Source: Thermoguttaceae bacterium
GTDB lineage: Bacteria > Planctomycetota > Planctomycetia > Pirellulales > Thermoguttaceae
Assembly (NCBI GenBank): GCA_017407125.1
Contig: JAFQXE010000014.1
Coordinates: 1 to 64,000 of the forward strand
Length of the DNA stretch: 64,000 bases
Reading direction: 5' to 3'
The stretch's first letter is position 1, and every line of letters begins with the position of its first letter. This document shows, piece after piece, positions 18,078 through 27,165 of the stretch. Under the pieces are notes generated by a model that saw only the letters and a list, made by a program, of their open reading frames with translations, did no database searches and had not been told where the DNA came from. The translations under genes were made by a program, and so were the position numbers.

Positions 18078-19199
18078 CTAATTGTATATCATATCTTCCA
18101 AACGGTTCGACAGCGCTGAGGTGATAACCTCGCAGCCGTTTTTCGTAACCAGAATATCGTCTTCGATTCGGATTCCGCCCCAGTCCTGCAGGTAAATGCC
18201 CGGTTCGACTGTGATTACCATGCCCGGCTTGAGGACAGTGTCGTCTTTGGGCGAGAACGACGGGGACTCGTGAATGTCCAGCCCGACGCTGTGTCCCAGC
18301 CCGTGACCAAAGTATTTGCCGTATCCGGCTTTGGCGATGAAATCCCGCGCAACCGCGTCGATTTCGCTGCATTTCAGCCCCGGCTTGACCGCGGCAATTG
18401 CCGCCTGTTGAGCGTCGTAAACGATAGAGTAAATCTTTTTGAACTTGGGCGACAGCTTGCCGGTAATCGACGACCGGGTCAAGTCGGACTTGTACCCGTT
18501 GACGTCTGCGCCCCAGTCGATTAACAGCTGGTCGGACTCCTCGATTCTGAAATTGCCGGGAACGGCGTGGGGCAGGGCTGCGCGGGGTCCAACTCCGACA
18601 ATCGTCGGGAACGACGCTTTGCGGGCGCCCAGTTTTCGCATTGTGTATTCCAGTTCCAAAGCCGCGTCCCGTTCTGTCATTTTTGGCGTCAGCGTTGCAA
18701 TCAAAGCGCGGTACGCCTTTTGAGCGACGACGACCGCCTGACGAAGCTGTTCCAGCTCGAACTTGTCTTTTACAGCGCGAAGGGCTTCTACCTGACCGGA
18801 AACGGGAACGACGTCGATATCGAAATCGCCCAAGAGCTTTTTGAATGTATTAAACAGAGCGTAGGTCATGCCGTCGCCCTCAATTCCAAGCCGGAACTTT
18901 TTGTTCTCGCCGGAGTGGTTGGCAATCGCCTGACGAACGAGCGACAAAAGACTGGTTTTGTTGTCGCGAATTAACGCCGTGATTTCCGGGGCTTCTTCCG
19001 ACAGCTGAATTGTGTATCGGGAGTCGCTCAGCAGAAACGCTTTGTCTGCAAAGACGAGCAAATATGTGCTGTCTCCGGTAAACCCGGATAAATACGTAAC
19101 GTTGGTTTCTTTAACGATCAGCAGCGCGTCCGCCTGAAATGAGGAACTGCTGATTCTTTTCTGTAAACGCGCCAGGCGCGCTTGCGTGTATTCTGACAT
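18078..19199 (-). CDS. pepP: Xaa-Pro aminopeptidase-type M24B metallopeptidase
   Basis: 373 residues. An N-terminal creatinase-type domain (about 1-140) precedes the pita-bread domain. Dinuclear metal ligands are visible: the two Asp in DWGADVNGYKSDLTR, His in HGLGHSVGLDIHESP, Glu in EPGIY and Glu in GIRIEDD. It removes N-terminal residues preceding proline from peptides in the cytoplasm. ATG at 19199 has AAAGGA six to seven bases upstream. It is the first gene of the operon with accB and accC, a conserved neighbourhood without a known functional link. Confidence 0.93.
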   Translation of the reverse strand: MSEYTQARLARLQKRISSSSFQADALLIVKETNVTYLSGFTGDSTYLLVFADKAFLLSDSRYTIQLSEEAPEITALIRDNKTSLLSLVRQAIANHSGENKKFRLGIEGDGMTYALFNTFKKLLGDFDIDVVPVSGQVEALRAVKDKFELEQLRQAVVVAQKAYRALIATLTPKMTERDAALELEYTMRKLGARKASFPTIVGVGPRAALPHAVPGNFRIEESDQLLIDWGADVNGYKSDLTRSSITGKLSPKFKKIYSIVYDAQQAAIAAVKPGLKCSEIDAVARDFIAKAGYGKYFGHGLGHSVGLDIHESPSFSPKDDTVLKPGMVITVEPGIYLQDWGGIRIEDDILVTKNGCEVITSALSNRLEDMIYN

Positions 19200-19282
19200 A
19201 ATATAATTCCTTTTGTCGTCTCCCTTGACTTACATATCTTATCGCCAATTCGGACGAAAACCTGTAGTTTATCTAAATATAT

Positions 19283-19310
19283 ATTATAATAAAAAATTTA
19301 TTTTATGCAA
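19283..19310 (-). promoter_or_regulatory. Promoter of the pepP-accB-accC operon
   Basis: On the minus strand TTGCAT (19310-19305), a 16-base spacer and TATAAT (19288-19283). The leader would be about 75 bases. Confidence 0.65.
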
Positions 19311-19760
19311 GACGGAATGAGAGGGAGAAGATATTGTCGGTTAAAACAGAATAAAATCGAGAGGGTGAGTGATTAATGAAAGGCGGTAATGGAGTTCGCG
19401 AAGCGAACGGAATTACGCAGTTCGCCGAAGGCGAACAGAACGCTGGGATGTGTGTATAACAAACTGACGAAGCCGAAAACCTTTCCGGATCGCGGACGTG
19501 AGTCCGCAACAGAAAAAAAGCTTGACGGCAAAGCCGTCAAGTCGTAGCCCGGGGACGGGCTACATCCAGAGGATGTTTTCGGCTAACGCAATACGGTATT
19601 TCACCCTTCGAACGTTTCGGTTCGCCTAACGGCGAACTGCGTGATTCCGCTCCCGTTGGTCGCTTCATTACCGCCTTCCATTTAAAATCCGCGAATATCC
19701 GTCTAATCCGTAAAATCCGTGTGCGGACTGACCTGCTCATAACCAACGCCTCGCCCCAAA
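19311..19760. repeat. Mosaic of dispersed repeats in a 680-base gap
   Basis: In order: GGCGGTAATGGAGTTCGCG..GGAATTACGCAGTTCGC (19381-19438); the GTGTGTATAACAAACTGACG module (about 19448); GGATCGCGGACGTGAGTCCGC; a perfect hairpin CTTGACGGC/GCCGTCAAG (about 19522-19542); TAGCCCGGGGACGGGCTA; then the reverse complement of the first module ending CATTACCGCCTTCCAT (about 19660-19681); then ATCCGTCTAATCCGTAAAATCCG. First and last modules face each other, so the whole block is a large inverted repeat. No gene seen. Confidence 0.75.
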
Positions 19761-19776
19761 TAATCCCCGCCAGGTA

Positions 19777-19805
19777 TTGCAATTCATTTTCGTTTCTTGT
19801 ACAAT
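19777..19805 (+). promoter_or_regulatory. Promoter for the Tat oxidoreductase at 19881
   Basis: TTGCAA (19777-19782), a 17-base spacer, TACAAT (19800-19805), giving a leader of about 70 bases. Confidence 0.6.
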
Positions 19806-19880
19806 AAAGAAAACTAAAAGTCCCGGACGTGTTCCGTCCAGTTTTTTTCGGTCTTGAACAACCCCTAATATTCAACTGCC

Positions 19881-21305
19881 ATGACAACGCGACGACAATT
19901 CCTCCAAGCCAGCTCAGCAGGGCTGGTCGGGCTGGCGATGACCAGTTCCAATGCGAAATCCAACGATTATCTTTCTCAACCGCAGGCGAAAGTTCCTCAT
20001 TCGATGGGGGCGGACTCGCCGGACGCTCAGCTGTGGGCGAAAGAGGGCAAGCCGATCAAAGCGGCTCTGATTGGCTGCGGATGGTACGGAAAGAGCGACC
20101 TGTTCCGTCTGATTCAGTGCGGGGGCGAGAAGGTGGAAGTCGTCGCTCTGTGCGACGTCGACGCTCAGCGGCTGACCGAGGCGGGAACGCTCGTGGCGCA
20201 GCGTCAGGCGTCCGGCGCGACACCGCGTCTGTACAAGGATTATCGCGAGCTGTTGGAAAAGGAATCGCTTGACGTCTGCCTGGTCGGGACGCCGGATCAC
20301 TGGCACGCCTTGCCGATGATCGCCGCCTGCGAAGCCGGGTGCGACGTCTACGTCCAAAAGCCCATTTCCGTTGACGTCGTCGAGGCGAAAGCCATGCTCA
20401 ACGCGGCTCGCAAGCACAACCGCGTCGTTCAGGTTGGAATGCAGCGGCGCAGCACGCCGATTCTCTGTGACGCCAAAAAGAAGTATTTCGATTCCGGCGA
20501 GATCGGGAAAGTCGCCATGGTCAACGTGTTCGACACGTATTCCAGAGGCGTCAGCAAACTCCAGCCGGAACCGGTTCCGCCGGAACTGGACTACGAAATG
20601 TGGGTCGGACCGGCGCCGATGCGTCCGTTTTTCAACATGCATCAGGTTCGACGCTGGCGGGCGTATATGGAATACGGCAACGGCACGATCGGGGACATGG
20701 GCGTTCACATGTTCGACATGGCGCGGTGGCTTCTCAACCTTCGCTGGCCGAGCAAAATCGTTTCCGCCGGCGGGATTTACGTCCAGAAAGACGGCGATCA
20801 AACCTATTTCGACACGCAAAAGAGCCTGTTCTTCTATGACGACCTTGTAATGGAATGGTCGCACAAACACTGGAGCGAGCCGACTGACCCGCGCATCGGC
20901 TGGGGCGCGGAAATTTTCGGTGAACGCGGCACGTTCAAAGGCGGGTCGATGGCGTACGACTGGAAACCGCGCGGCAAAGACGTCACGCAAGTCGATTCCG
21001 TTTTGGAATACGAAGCGTACCCGTCCGACGCAACGGAACCGGGTCTGGAACGGCGCAACGCCGGCGCCAACCGCGCTCACATGTGGAACTTCCTCGCCAG
21101 AACCGTCGACCGTCAGCGGCCCGTTTCCGATATTGAAGAAGGATACATCTCAACCGCGTGCTGTATTCTGGCGAACATTTCGACGGAACTCAACGGCGAG
21201 GTTTTGGAATTCGACCCGGACGCCTGCGTCGTCAAAGGCAACGACAAAGCAACCGACAAACTCCGCCGCCCGTACCGCGCCCCGTGGAAACACCCGGAGA
21301 TCTAG
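19881..21305 (+). CDS. Tat-exported Gfo/Idh/MocA-family oxidoreductase
   Basis: 474 residues. Tat signal TTRRQFLQASSAGLVGLAM at 2-20. The Rossmann fold starts with ALIGCGWYGKSDLFRL (about 56-71), a slightly altered GxGxxG. VQKPIS near 163-168 replaces the usual EKP; this Gln is common in the exported planctomycete branch. The C-terminal domain includes GNGTIGDMGVHMFDMARW, the metal- or substrate-site helix of the family. These enzymes oxidise or reduce sugars or cyclitols with a tightly bound NAD(P); planctomycetes have many exported copies for glycan breakdown. Monocistronic. Substrate unknown. Confidence 0.88.
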   Translation: MTTRRQFLQASSAGLVGLAMTSSNAKSNDYLSQPQAKVPHSMGADSPDAQLWAKEGKPIKAALIGCGWYGKSDLFRLIQCGGEKVEVVALCDVDAQRLTEAGTLVAQRQASGATPRLYKDYRELLEKESLDVCLVGTPDHWHALPMIAACEAGCDVYVQKPISVDVVEAKAMLNAARKHNRVVQVGMQRRSTPILCDAKKKYFDSGEIGKVAMVNVFDTYSRGVSKLQPEPVPPELDYEMWVGPAPMRPFFNMHQVRRWRAYMEYGNGTIGDMGVHMFDMARWLLNLRWPSKIVSAGGIYVQKDGDQTYFDTQKSLFFYDDLVMEWSHKHWSEPTDPRIGWGAEIFGERGTFKGGSMAYDWKPRGKDVTQVDSVLEYEAYPSDATEPGLERRNAGANRAHMWNFLARTVDRQRPVSDIEEGYISTACCILANISTELNGEVLEFDPDACVVKGNDKATDKLRRPYRAPWKHPEI

Positions 21306-21339
21306 CGGCAATTAGCAATTGACGCAAAGCGCCGCTCGT

Positions 21340-21640
21340 TGGTTATGAGCGGGTAAGTCCGCACACGGATTTTACGGATTAAACTGATTCGCACCGATTG
21401 GTTTACGACGTTCTTACGTTATTTTCTCCTCTTACTAAAGTTTTTTGGAAAGGGGAGTTTGAGGGGAAGAACCTTTTTTTCAAAAAAGGTTTTCCCCTCT
21501 TAATAAAACTTGAAAAAACTTCCCTAAAAGGGAGCCAGCTTGCTGGCGACCGAAAGTTTTTTCAAGCCCCCGATGGCGGGGAAGCCAATCCGCGCTGCCG
21601 CGCGAGACGTATTATACCCGCTCCCGTTGGTCGCTTGCTC
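21340..21640 (+). repeat. Repeat cluster with cloverleaf-like element, copy 1
   Basis: 21340-21400 is the CGGATT module. 21432-21566 holds GAGGGGAAGAACC folding onto GGTTTTCCCCTC, then an outer stem CTTGAAAAAACT/AGTTTTTTCAAG (21509-21520 with 21555-21566) enclosing TCCC/GGGA (21521-21533) and GCCAGC/GCTGGC (21534-21547). 21570-21637 is the GATGGCGGGG..CGCTGCCGCGC..GTTGGTCGC module. Other copies: 51999-52135, partial 24464-24525. No gene seen in this gap. Confidence 0.8.
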
Positions 21641-21692
21641 TTTCCTTGCTAAAGATTTAAGCCGCAAAGAAAAAACGATTGCAATTAGACCT

Positions 21693-24161
21693 ATGAAAAA
21701 GCATTATTCCTTATTGTCCGTTATTGTCGTACTAATGAGCCTTGCCGTCGTTTGTTGCGGTTCAGAGAGTAATACATACATTCCATCGTCGATAAAAAAA
21801 GCGCAGGATTCTTTTGGTAAAAGCTATGTCGAACGTTTTGAACGAATGATTCAAACCGGAGAGTTTAATCTTTCGTTCAGTACCCCCTCGTATCAAAGGG
21901 CAACCATTCTTCACTATGCCGCATTAACCGGCGACTTAAATCGGGTTAAAGAGCTTGTAAAACGCGGAGCTGCCATCAATTCAAAATACAATTGCCAAAA
22001 AAGCGTTTTGCATTATGCAGCCGAAAGCGGCAATCTGGAATTGGTTCAGTGGCTAGTTGAACAGGGCGCAGACGTCAAAGATAAACGCTATCCCATAACC
22101 GTCTTGCATTACGCCGCCCTAAGCGGGAATTTGGAACTGGTTCAATGGCTTGTTGAACAGGGCGCAGATCTCAATGCAAAGATGGTCTTGCATTACGCAG
22201 CTCAAAGCGGAAATTTGAAACTGGTTCAATGGCTCGTTGAGCAGGGATTGAACATTAACGCATTAGTTGGTAACGGAGAAAGTCCCTTGCATTTCGCCGC
22301 CCAAAGCGGTTCATTGGAACTGGTTCAATGGCTTGTCAAAAATGGCGCGTACGTCAACGTAAAAAACTTACATTGTGGTACGGGCGTTTTGCATTACGCA
22401 GCTCAAAGCGGTTCGCTGAAATTGACGATGTGGCTGGCTTTGTATGGTTTGGACGTCAACGCTAAAGACTATCTTAAAAGAAACTCCTTGCATTATGCAG
22501 CCATGAGCGGGAATTTGGAATTGGTTCAATGGCTTGCTTCGTTGGGTTTGGAAGTCAACGCCAACACTTTGCATCTAGCCGCTAAAAAAGGGAATCTGGA
22601 GGTTGTTCAATGGCTGGTCAAAAACGGCGCTGATATTAATGCAATCGGCGACAATGGAATGACAGCCTTGCATTTTGCCGCTCAGAGCGGCAATCTGAAA
22701 CTGGTTCAATGGCTCGTTGAGCAGGGGTTAGACGTCAAAGACGTTGCAAATGGGGGAATTACCTCTTTGAATTACGCCATTGGAAGCGGCAGTCTGGAAC
22801 TGGTTCAGTGGCTCGTTGAACAGGGACTGAGCATTAACGGAAAAAGCAGCTATAATATGCATGTTCTAATTAGCGCCTGTGATAATTATAATGCGGAACT
22901 AATTAAATGGCTGATTGAACATAGCGCTGACGTCAACCTGGTAGACAGTAGAACCTATACACAAAAAACTGCTTTGCATTATGCCGCATACAGGGGCGAT
23001 CTGGAAACAATTCAATGGCTCATTGAACATGGCGCGGACGTCAACATCAGAAACTATTTGGGAAAGGACGTTTTTCTTTGCGCCGCAGAAGCAGGCAATC
23101 TAAACATTATCCAATGGCTGGTTGAACAGGGAATTGACATCAATACAATAGATAATAAAGGAAATTCCATTTTATACTATAGCAATTCGTTGGAATTGGT
23201 TCAATGGGCGGTGGATCACGGCTTGAAATTCAATGCTGAAGATATAAATTCAGCGCTGAAACGCCAGTTAGAGAATCATTTCAATCCGGAATTAGTTAAG
23301 TGGCTAATTGAGCGTGGAGCCGATGTTAACGCAGCGTACGATAACAGTAATAAAGATACAGTCTTGCATCGTGCAGCTGGGCGCGGGGACTTGGAACTGG
23401 TTCAATGGCTGGTTGAACATGGCGCGGACGTCCATGCAAAAAACAACTCACAAAATACCGTTTTACATTATGCCGTCTTAAGCGGAAATTCAGAATTGGC
23501 GCAATGGCTGATTGATCAGGGATTGGACGTAAATGCAAAAGATAAAGGAATCTCATTTGAAGGAGGAAGAAACTCAAATCTTCAGCGCGCCGCTAAAAGA
23601 GGCAATCTTAAGATGGTTCAATGCTTGATCAAAAATAAAGCGGATATTAATGAAAAGAACGATGAGAATAAGACAGTCTTGCATTTCGCCGCTGAAAGCG
23701 GAAATTTGGAACTGGTTCAATGGCTCGTTGAACAGGGATTAGACGTCAATGAAAAAGACGAGTCTGAACGTTCTATATTACATTTCGCCGCCCTGAGTGG
23801 AAATTTGGAACTGGTTCAATGGCTCGTTGAACAGGGCGCGGACGTCAACGCAAAAGACAATACCGACAGGACAGTCTTGTTTTATGCTGTCCAGAGCGAT
23901 TCTTTAAAATTGGTACAGTGGCTGGTCAAGCAAGGTTTGGACATTCACGCAAAATACAATGCGGGAAGCGCTATCTTACATGACAACGCTTGTGGACACA
24001 ATTTTGAAACGCTCGAGTGGCTTGTTCGTCAGGGCTTGGACGTCAACGTCAAGAACATTTATGGAAATACTGCATACGATTACGCCGATGATGATGAAAA
24101 CCCGGAAATGTTGACTTGGTTAGTAGAGCATGGCGGGAAAAGTGGAAAAGATTTGAAATAA
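21693..24161 (+). CDS. Large exported ankyrin repeat protein, probable lipoprotein
   Basis: 822 residues from the ATG at 21693; the longer frame reaches back into repeat DNA. A signal peptide ends in LAVVCCG near residue 21, a poor but possible lipobox. From about residue 65 to the end there are about 22 ankyrin units of the form LHYAAQSGNLELVQWLVEQGADVNAK, many nearly identical at the DNA level, indicating expansion by unequal recombination. Units near 400-560 are more diverged, probably the oldest. No catalytic domain. A small membrane-protein gene follows at 24582, and the same gene pair recurs at 27596-30376. Likely a protein-binding surface or periplasmic solenoid; partner unknown. Confidence 0.85.
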   Translation: MKKHYSLLSVIVVLMSLAVVCCGSESNTYIPSSIKKAQDSFGKSYVERFERMIQTGEFNLSFSTPSYQRATILHYAALTGDLNRVKELVKRGAAINSKYNCQKSVLHYAAESGNLELVQWLVEQGADVKDKRYPITVLHYAALSGNLELVQWLVEQGADLNAKMVLHYAAQSGNLKLVQWLVEQGLNINALVGNGESPLHFAAQSGSLELVQWLVKNGAYVNVKNLHCGTGVLHYAAQSGSLKLTMWLALYGLDVNAKDYLKRNSLHYAAMSGNLELVQWLASLGLEVNANTLHLAAKKGNLEVVQWLVKNGADINAIGDNGMTALHFAAQSGNLKLVQWLVEQGLDVKDVANGGITSLNYAIGSGSLELVQWLVEQGLSINGKSSYNMHVLISACDNYNAELIKWLIEHSADVNLVDSRTYTQKTALHYAAYRGDLETIQWLIEHGADVNIRNYLGKDVFLCAAEAGNLNIIQWLVEQGIDINTIDNKGNSILYYSNSLELVQWAVDHGLKFNAEDINSALKRQLENHFNPELVKWLIERGADVNAAYDNSNKDTVLHRAAGRGDLELVQWLVEHGADVHAKNNSQNTVLHYAVLSGNSELAQWLIDQGLDVNAKDKGISFEGGRNSNLQRAAKRGNLKMVQCLIKNKADINEKNDENKTVLHFAAESGNLELVQWLVEQGLDVNEKDESERSILHFAALSGNLELVQWLVEQGADVNAKDNTDRTVLFYAVQSDSLKLVQWLVKQGLDIHAKYNAGSAILHDNACGHNFETLEWLVRQGLDVNVKNIYGNTAYDYADDDENPEMLTWLVEHGGKSGKDLK

Positions 24162-24581
24162 TTATAACTCGTCCGGTCTTTTGCGTTAAAAAATACTTAT
24201 AGGCGAACAAAACGCTGCGAGGTATGCATACCAAACCGACGCAGCCGTAAACTTCCCCCGGATGGACTCCGCCCTCGGAGTCCTTCTTGACGGCGCCGCC
24301 GTCAAGAAAATGCGGAAGCCTCCAAAAAACTTGAGAACGTGGAAAGCCGCTTTGTCCCGCTGGTTCGCGGACGCATCGTCCGCCCCGATGGCGGGGGAGC
24401 CAATCCGCGCTGCCGCGCGTTTGCCAATAACCGCTCCCGTTGGTCGCTTACGTTTTCCTAATATTAAACTTGAAAAAACTTCCTTAAAAGGGAGCCTGCT
24501 TGCTGGCGACCGAAAGTTTTTTCAAGTCGGCGAGCTTCGCTCGCGATCCGGGAGCGTTTTTGATTGAGAGGGATTAAATCC
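24162..24581. repeat. Repeat mosaic between ankyrin gene and small membrane-protein gene
   Basis: 24200-24250 is the GCGAGGTATGCATACCAAA module; CTTGACGGC..GCCGTCAAG hairpin at about 24283-24305; 24312-24384 matches 27431-27503 with about three differences; 24383-24449 is the GATGGCGGGG..GTTGGTCGC module; 24464-24525 is a cloverleaf-like element (copy 3, partial); 24528-24561 is GGCGAGCTTCGCTCGCGATCCGG, also at 29951 and 52135. No gene seen. Confidence 0.75.
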
Positions 24582-24914
24582 ATGTATAAGAATATCGCTA
24601 TTGTTTTATTGCTGATAAGTTTTATTGGACTCTATGCGGAAGGCGTTCAACAAGCTCAGCAGAATGCGCGGCTTCAATATACAATTAAAGTCATCGCGGC
24701 TTTTAATCAAGAGTATTTTTCAAAACATAATCTTGACTGGAACGACTACCTCGCATCCGTTGAGCAGCGCATAGCGGACGAAAAAGCAAGTAAAGGCGGC
24801 AGCGTTCTGGAATGGTACTTCGACAACTGCCAATCCTGTTCGCCCCCGCCGTCGTCAGAGGACAACAAAAGCGATAGTCTGAAGAATCAAAGCCTTAACG
24901 ATTCAAAAGATTAA
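24582..24914 (+). CDS. Small membrane or secreted protein, copy 1 of the MYKN family
   Basis: 110 residues from ATG 24582. One hydrophobic segment (about 4-20, YKNIAIVLLLISFIGLYA) acts as signal peptide or anchor; the rest is polar, with FNQEYFSKHNLDWNDYLASV and a two-cysteine motif CQSC near residue 85, then a disordered acidic tail. Residues 20-80 are nearly identical to the protein at 30005. Each copy directly follows an ankyrin gene, so the pair probably works together. I know no family for it. CQSC could bind metal or form a disulphide. Confidence 0.7.
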   Translation: MYKNIAIVLLLISFIGLYAEGVQQAQQNARLQYTIKVIAAFNQEYFSKHNLDWNDYLASVEQRIADEKASKGGSVLEWYFDNCQSCSPPPSSEDNKSDSLKNQSLNDSKD

Positions 24915-24985
24915 TAATCGCGTGCGTCTGCGAACGTCGCGTTTTTCTATTGGTTTAGAAAATCAAACATAAAGCCCCTATTATT

Positions 24986-25621
24986 ATGATACGTCAAATA
25001 GCTTCATTACTTAGTCAAAGTCGTAAAATTTTTAAGATAGCGCTTATTGCGCTTGTGATTTATATTATTGTTACTGCTGGCGGCATCATTGTCTTTTCAG
25101 GTTATTATTGCTTTTCTGAATCAAACGTACAACCGCAAGATAATCTGAAAGTGTCTGTTGACAGGTACATTCCTTCTCGTTTTTTTCGGATTCCCTATCT
25201 GTTTGGCTATAGTAAATCGCAATTACCTCGTATAACTATCGGTTTCGAGCGAGAATCCAAGGAGATTGCCAGCATTGTCATAAATGACGTTACGGTAACA
25301 GATTCAAATAATCAACAGCGACATTTTGAAATTAATCAAAAGGTTGTTTTCCAAAAATTAGAGTATGACGCTGATAATATTCTCCGTGGCGATTATGTAG
25401 AATCGACGCCTGTTTCGCTCTTTGAGGAGCCGGGAAAATATCAGTATGAGATCAATTTAACGGTCAATTCGCCAACTGGTTCTCAAAGACCTTATGTAAT
25501 AAAGGCGTCTACTGACGTTAAACCATATACAGACATTATTACAGGTTGGAAGTACATGGCTGACAGTTACGCTCCCCCAACGTGGCTTTTCCTGTTTCCC
25601 TTTGATTCGAGTATTTTATAA
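24986..25621 (+). CDS. Membrane-anchored protein of unknown function
   Basis: 211 residues. A single strong membrane segment at about 10-36 (FKIALIALVIYIIVTAGGIIVFSG) is followed by an extracytoplasmic domain of mixed beta character (ITIGFERESKEIASIVINDVTVTD, YQYEINLTVNS). No motif recognised. It starts 71 bases after the small MYKN-type gene with no repeat module between, suggesting co-transcription. The region after it carries a gene relic. Confidence 0.65.
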   Translation: MIRQIASLLSQSRKIFKIALIALVIYIIVTAGGIIVFSGYYCFSESNVQPQDNLKVSVDRYIPSRFFRIPYLFGYSKSQLPRITIGFERESKEIASIVINDVTVTDSNNQQRHFEINQKVVFQKLEYDADNILRGDYVESTPVSLFEEPGKYQYEINLTVNSPTGSQRPYVIKASTDVKPYTDIITGWKYMADSYAPPTWLFLFPFDSSIL

Positions 25622-25731
25622 CGAGCCGCAGTTTACAAGAAACCAAAACGGTTAATAAGTCAGGGAGAAATAGAAAAGGAAAAAACGAAGGTTTGTTTCG
25701 CGTTTTTCGCCTGACGGCGAATACAGGCGAG

Positions 25732-25833
25732 GACGACGCCGCATTGAAGGAATTTGCGGAGAAGGACTGGCCGCGGCTTGAAAATACGTTCACGCCAGAA
25801 TTCATTACGCGCATCCGTTCGTGGTTGAAGTGA
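25732..25833 (+). pseudogene. C-terminal gene relic
   Basis: An open stretch ending in TGA at 25831-25833 reads DDAALKEFAEKDWPRLEN.. and RIRSWLK at the end, with protein-like composition, but it has no start codon and its upstream side (about 25690-25731) is a dispersed repeat shared with 30815-30856 (CCTGACGGCGAATgCAGGCGAGGAC). Probably the tail of a destroyed gene. Source family not recognised. Confidence 0.4.
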
Positions 25834-25902
25834 GTTGTCGCCAAGCGTTCGGGCGGCGAACGAAGCGTTCATTCCGTTATTTAGATTAAAGAAAGGACTG
25901 TT

Positions 25903-27165
25903 ATGATTGCAAAAACAAGCTGGAAAATTGTCGTTGCTGCGTTGTTGTGGACGCTATGCGTCTCGTTGGGCGTTAGCGAAGAAACGGATAAACCCTTATC
26001 GAATTCAAGACCGGATTTGGAACGGGTTTTGGGGTTATGCCCTCCTGACACTCTTAGCGTGACGTTTTCACAATCGCCCGTTCTTACCTCATATTACAGT
26101 CCAATTGATCTTGTTGAGACTTACGGAAAAGTCGTTTGGACGCCCGAAAGCAAGATTGCGGCGCCTGTAGCCCCTATCCGAAAGCAAGAGAAACGCCAGT
26201 TTTTTGGTCCGTTGGGCGATCCAATGGACGTTCCAGATATATGGATTCCAAATAATGATAATGTAACCATTGTCAACGATCCATATTCAGGGAAACTCCA
26301 GTATGTTCTTGAAACGTCTGAACCGAGATCCGTTCCAGAGATTAAACGCGCGACGCTGTGGAGCTATTCCTCTGATGAAAAGCTGAAATCCGTCAAGCGT
26401 TATGACGGTTGCCCGGTTGCGGAACCAAAATCCGACTATTCAGGTTTGATAACGTATTCTCTAGTTGATCCTGTCGTGTTGGATCTTCCTGTCAGATATG
26501 GTCATCGTTATTTTACTGCGGAACAGTTGAATTTTGTTATTCAAATTAAAACCGAATCTGGCGAAAGCGGCTTGTTTTTCGTTTTCTCAAAAGACCTTGC
26601 CAAGAGTTTTGTCGAGGATAACGCGAATTGGAAAAAAGAAATCAGCAAAAGGATTCTTAATGCGGATCAGTATTATCGAAACAAGTTTATAATTATAGAT
26701 TCCCGCACCGTTTTTGCAACGTCTTCGCCGCAGTTGGCGTCCCGTTTTTCTAAAAGAACGGAAGCCGCAGCGACAGAGGCGTTTTCTATTCCGCCCTCTT
26801 TTAAAAAATGGTTTACGGACGACGTTTCGCTGTGGACGTATCGAGTTAAAGCGCCGGAATGCCTTTGGCTGATTCGTCCAAAGGATAATAAATCGCCCGA
26901 AAGGGAATTGATTTTAGTTACAAATTCTGACGTTAAAACCGACGACGTTTTTTCCGTTCCAGAATGGCGTGAAACGCTTAGATTAGCCCAAAAACATTTA
27001 GGCTGGGATTTTACTCAAGCTACTAAAAATAAAGAACAACGCGTATACAATGTCTTGCTTCCAGAATATCAGCATACAATGCTTATTCCGGGCGAAAATC
27101 CTGAAGCAATGGGCAGAACAATGGCGATTCAATCCATTTTTCTGTGTGTGCCGTTTCCAATGTAG
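25903..27165 (+). CDS. Exported protein of unknown function
   Basis: 420 residues with a Sec signal peptide (about 1-25, VVAALLWTLCVSLGVSEE). A good ribosome site, AGAAAGGA, precedes the ATG. The mature part is soluble, rich in Val/Ser/Lys, with no repeats or catalytic motif I recognise; conserved-looking stretches include LGLCPPDTLSVTF and RTVFATSSPQLASRF. The latter, with a preceding VEDNANWKKEI, recalls secreted planctomycete proteins of the kind annotated only as hypothetical. Flanked by repeat DNA on both sides, so it is probably its own transcription unit. Confidence 0.7.
   Translation: MIAKTSWKIVVAALLWTLCVSLGVSEETDKPLSNSRPDLERVLGLCPPDTLSVTFSQSPVLTSYYSPIDLVETYGKVVWTPESKIAAPVAPIRKQEKRQFFGPLGDPMDVPDIWIPNNDNVTIVNDPYSGKLQYVLETSEPRSVPEIKRATLWSYSSDEKLKSVKRYDGCPVAEPKSDYSGLITYSLVDPVVLDLPVRYGHRYFTAEQLNFVIQIKTESGESGLFFVFSKDLAKSFVEDNANWKKEISKRILNADQYYRNKFIIIDSRTVFATSSPQLASRFSKRTEAAATEAFSIPPSFKKWFTDDVSLWTYRVKAPECLWLIRPKDNKSPERELILVTNSDVKTDDVFSVPEWRETLRLAQKHLGWDFTQATKNKEQRVYNVLLPEYQHTMLIPGENPEAMGRTMAIQSIFLCVPFPM

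Noticed and set aside
19914..21080. 388-codon minus-strand frame opposite the Tat oxidoreductase
   Set aside because: Long antisense frame caused by codon bias in the real gene, which has a Tat signal and Rossmann motifs.
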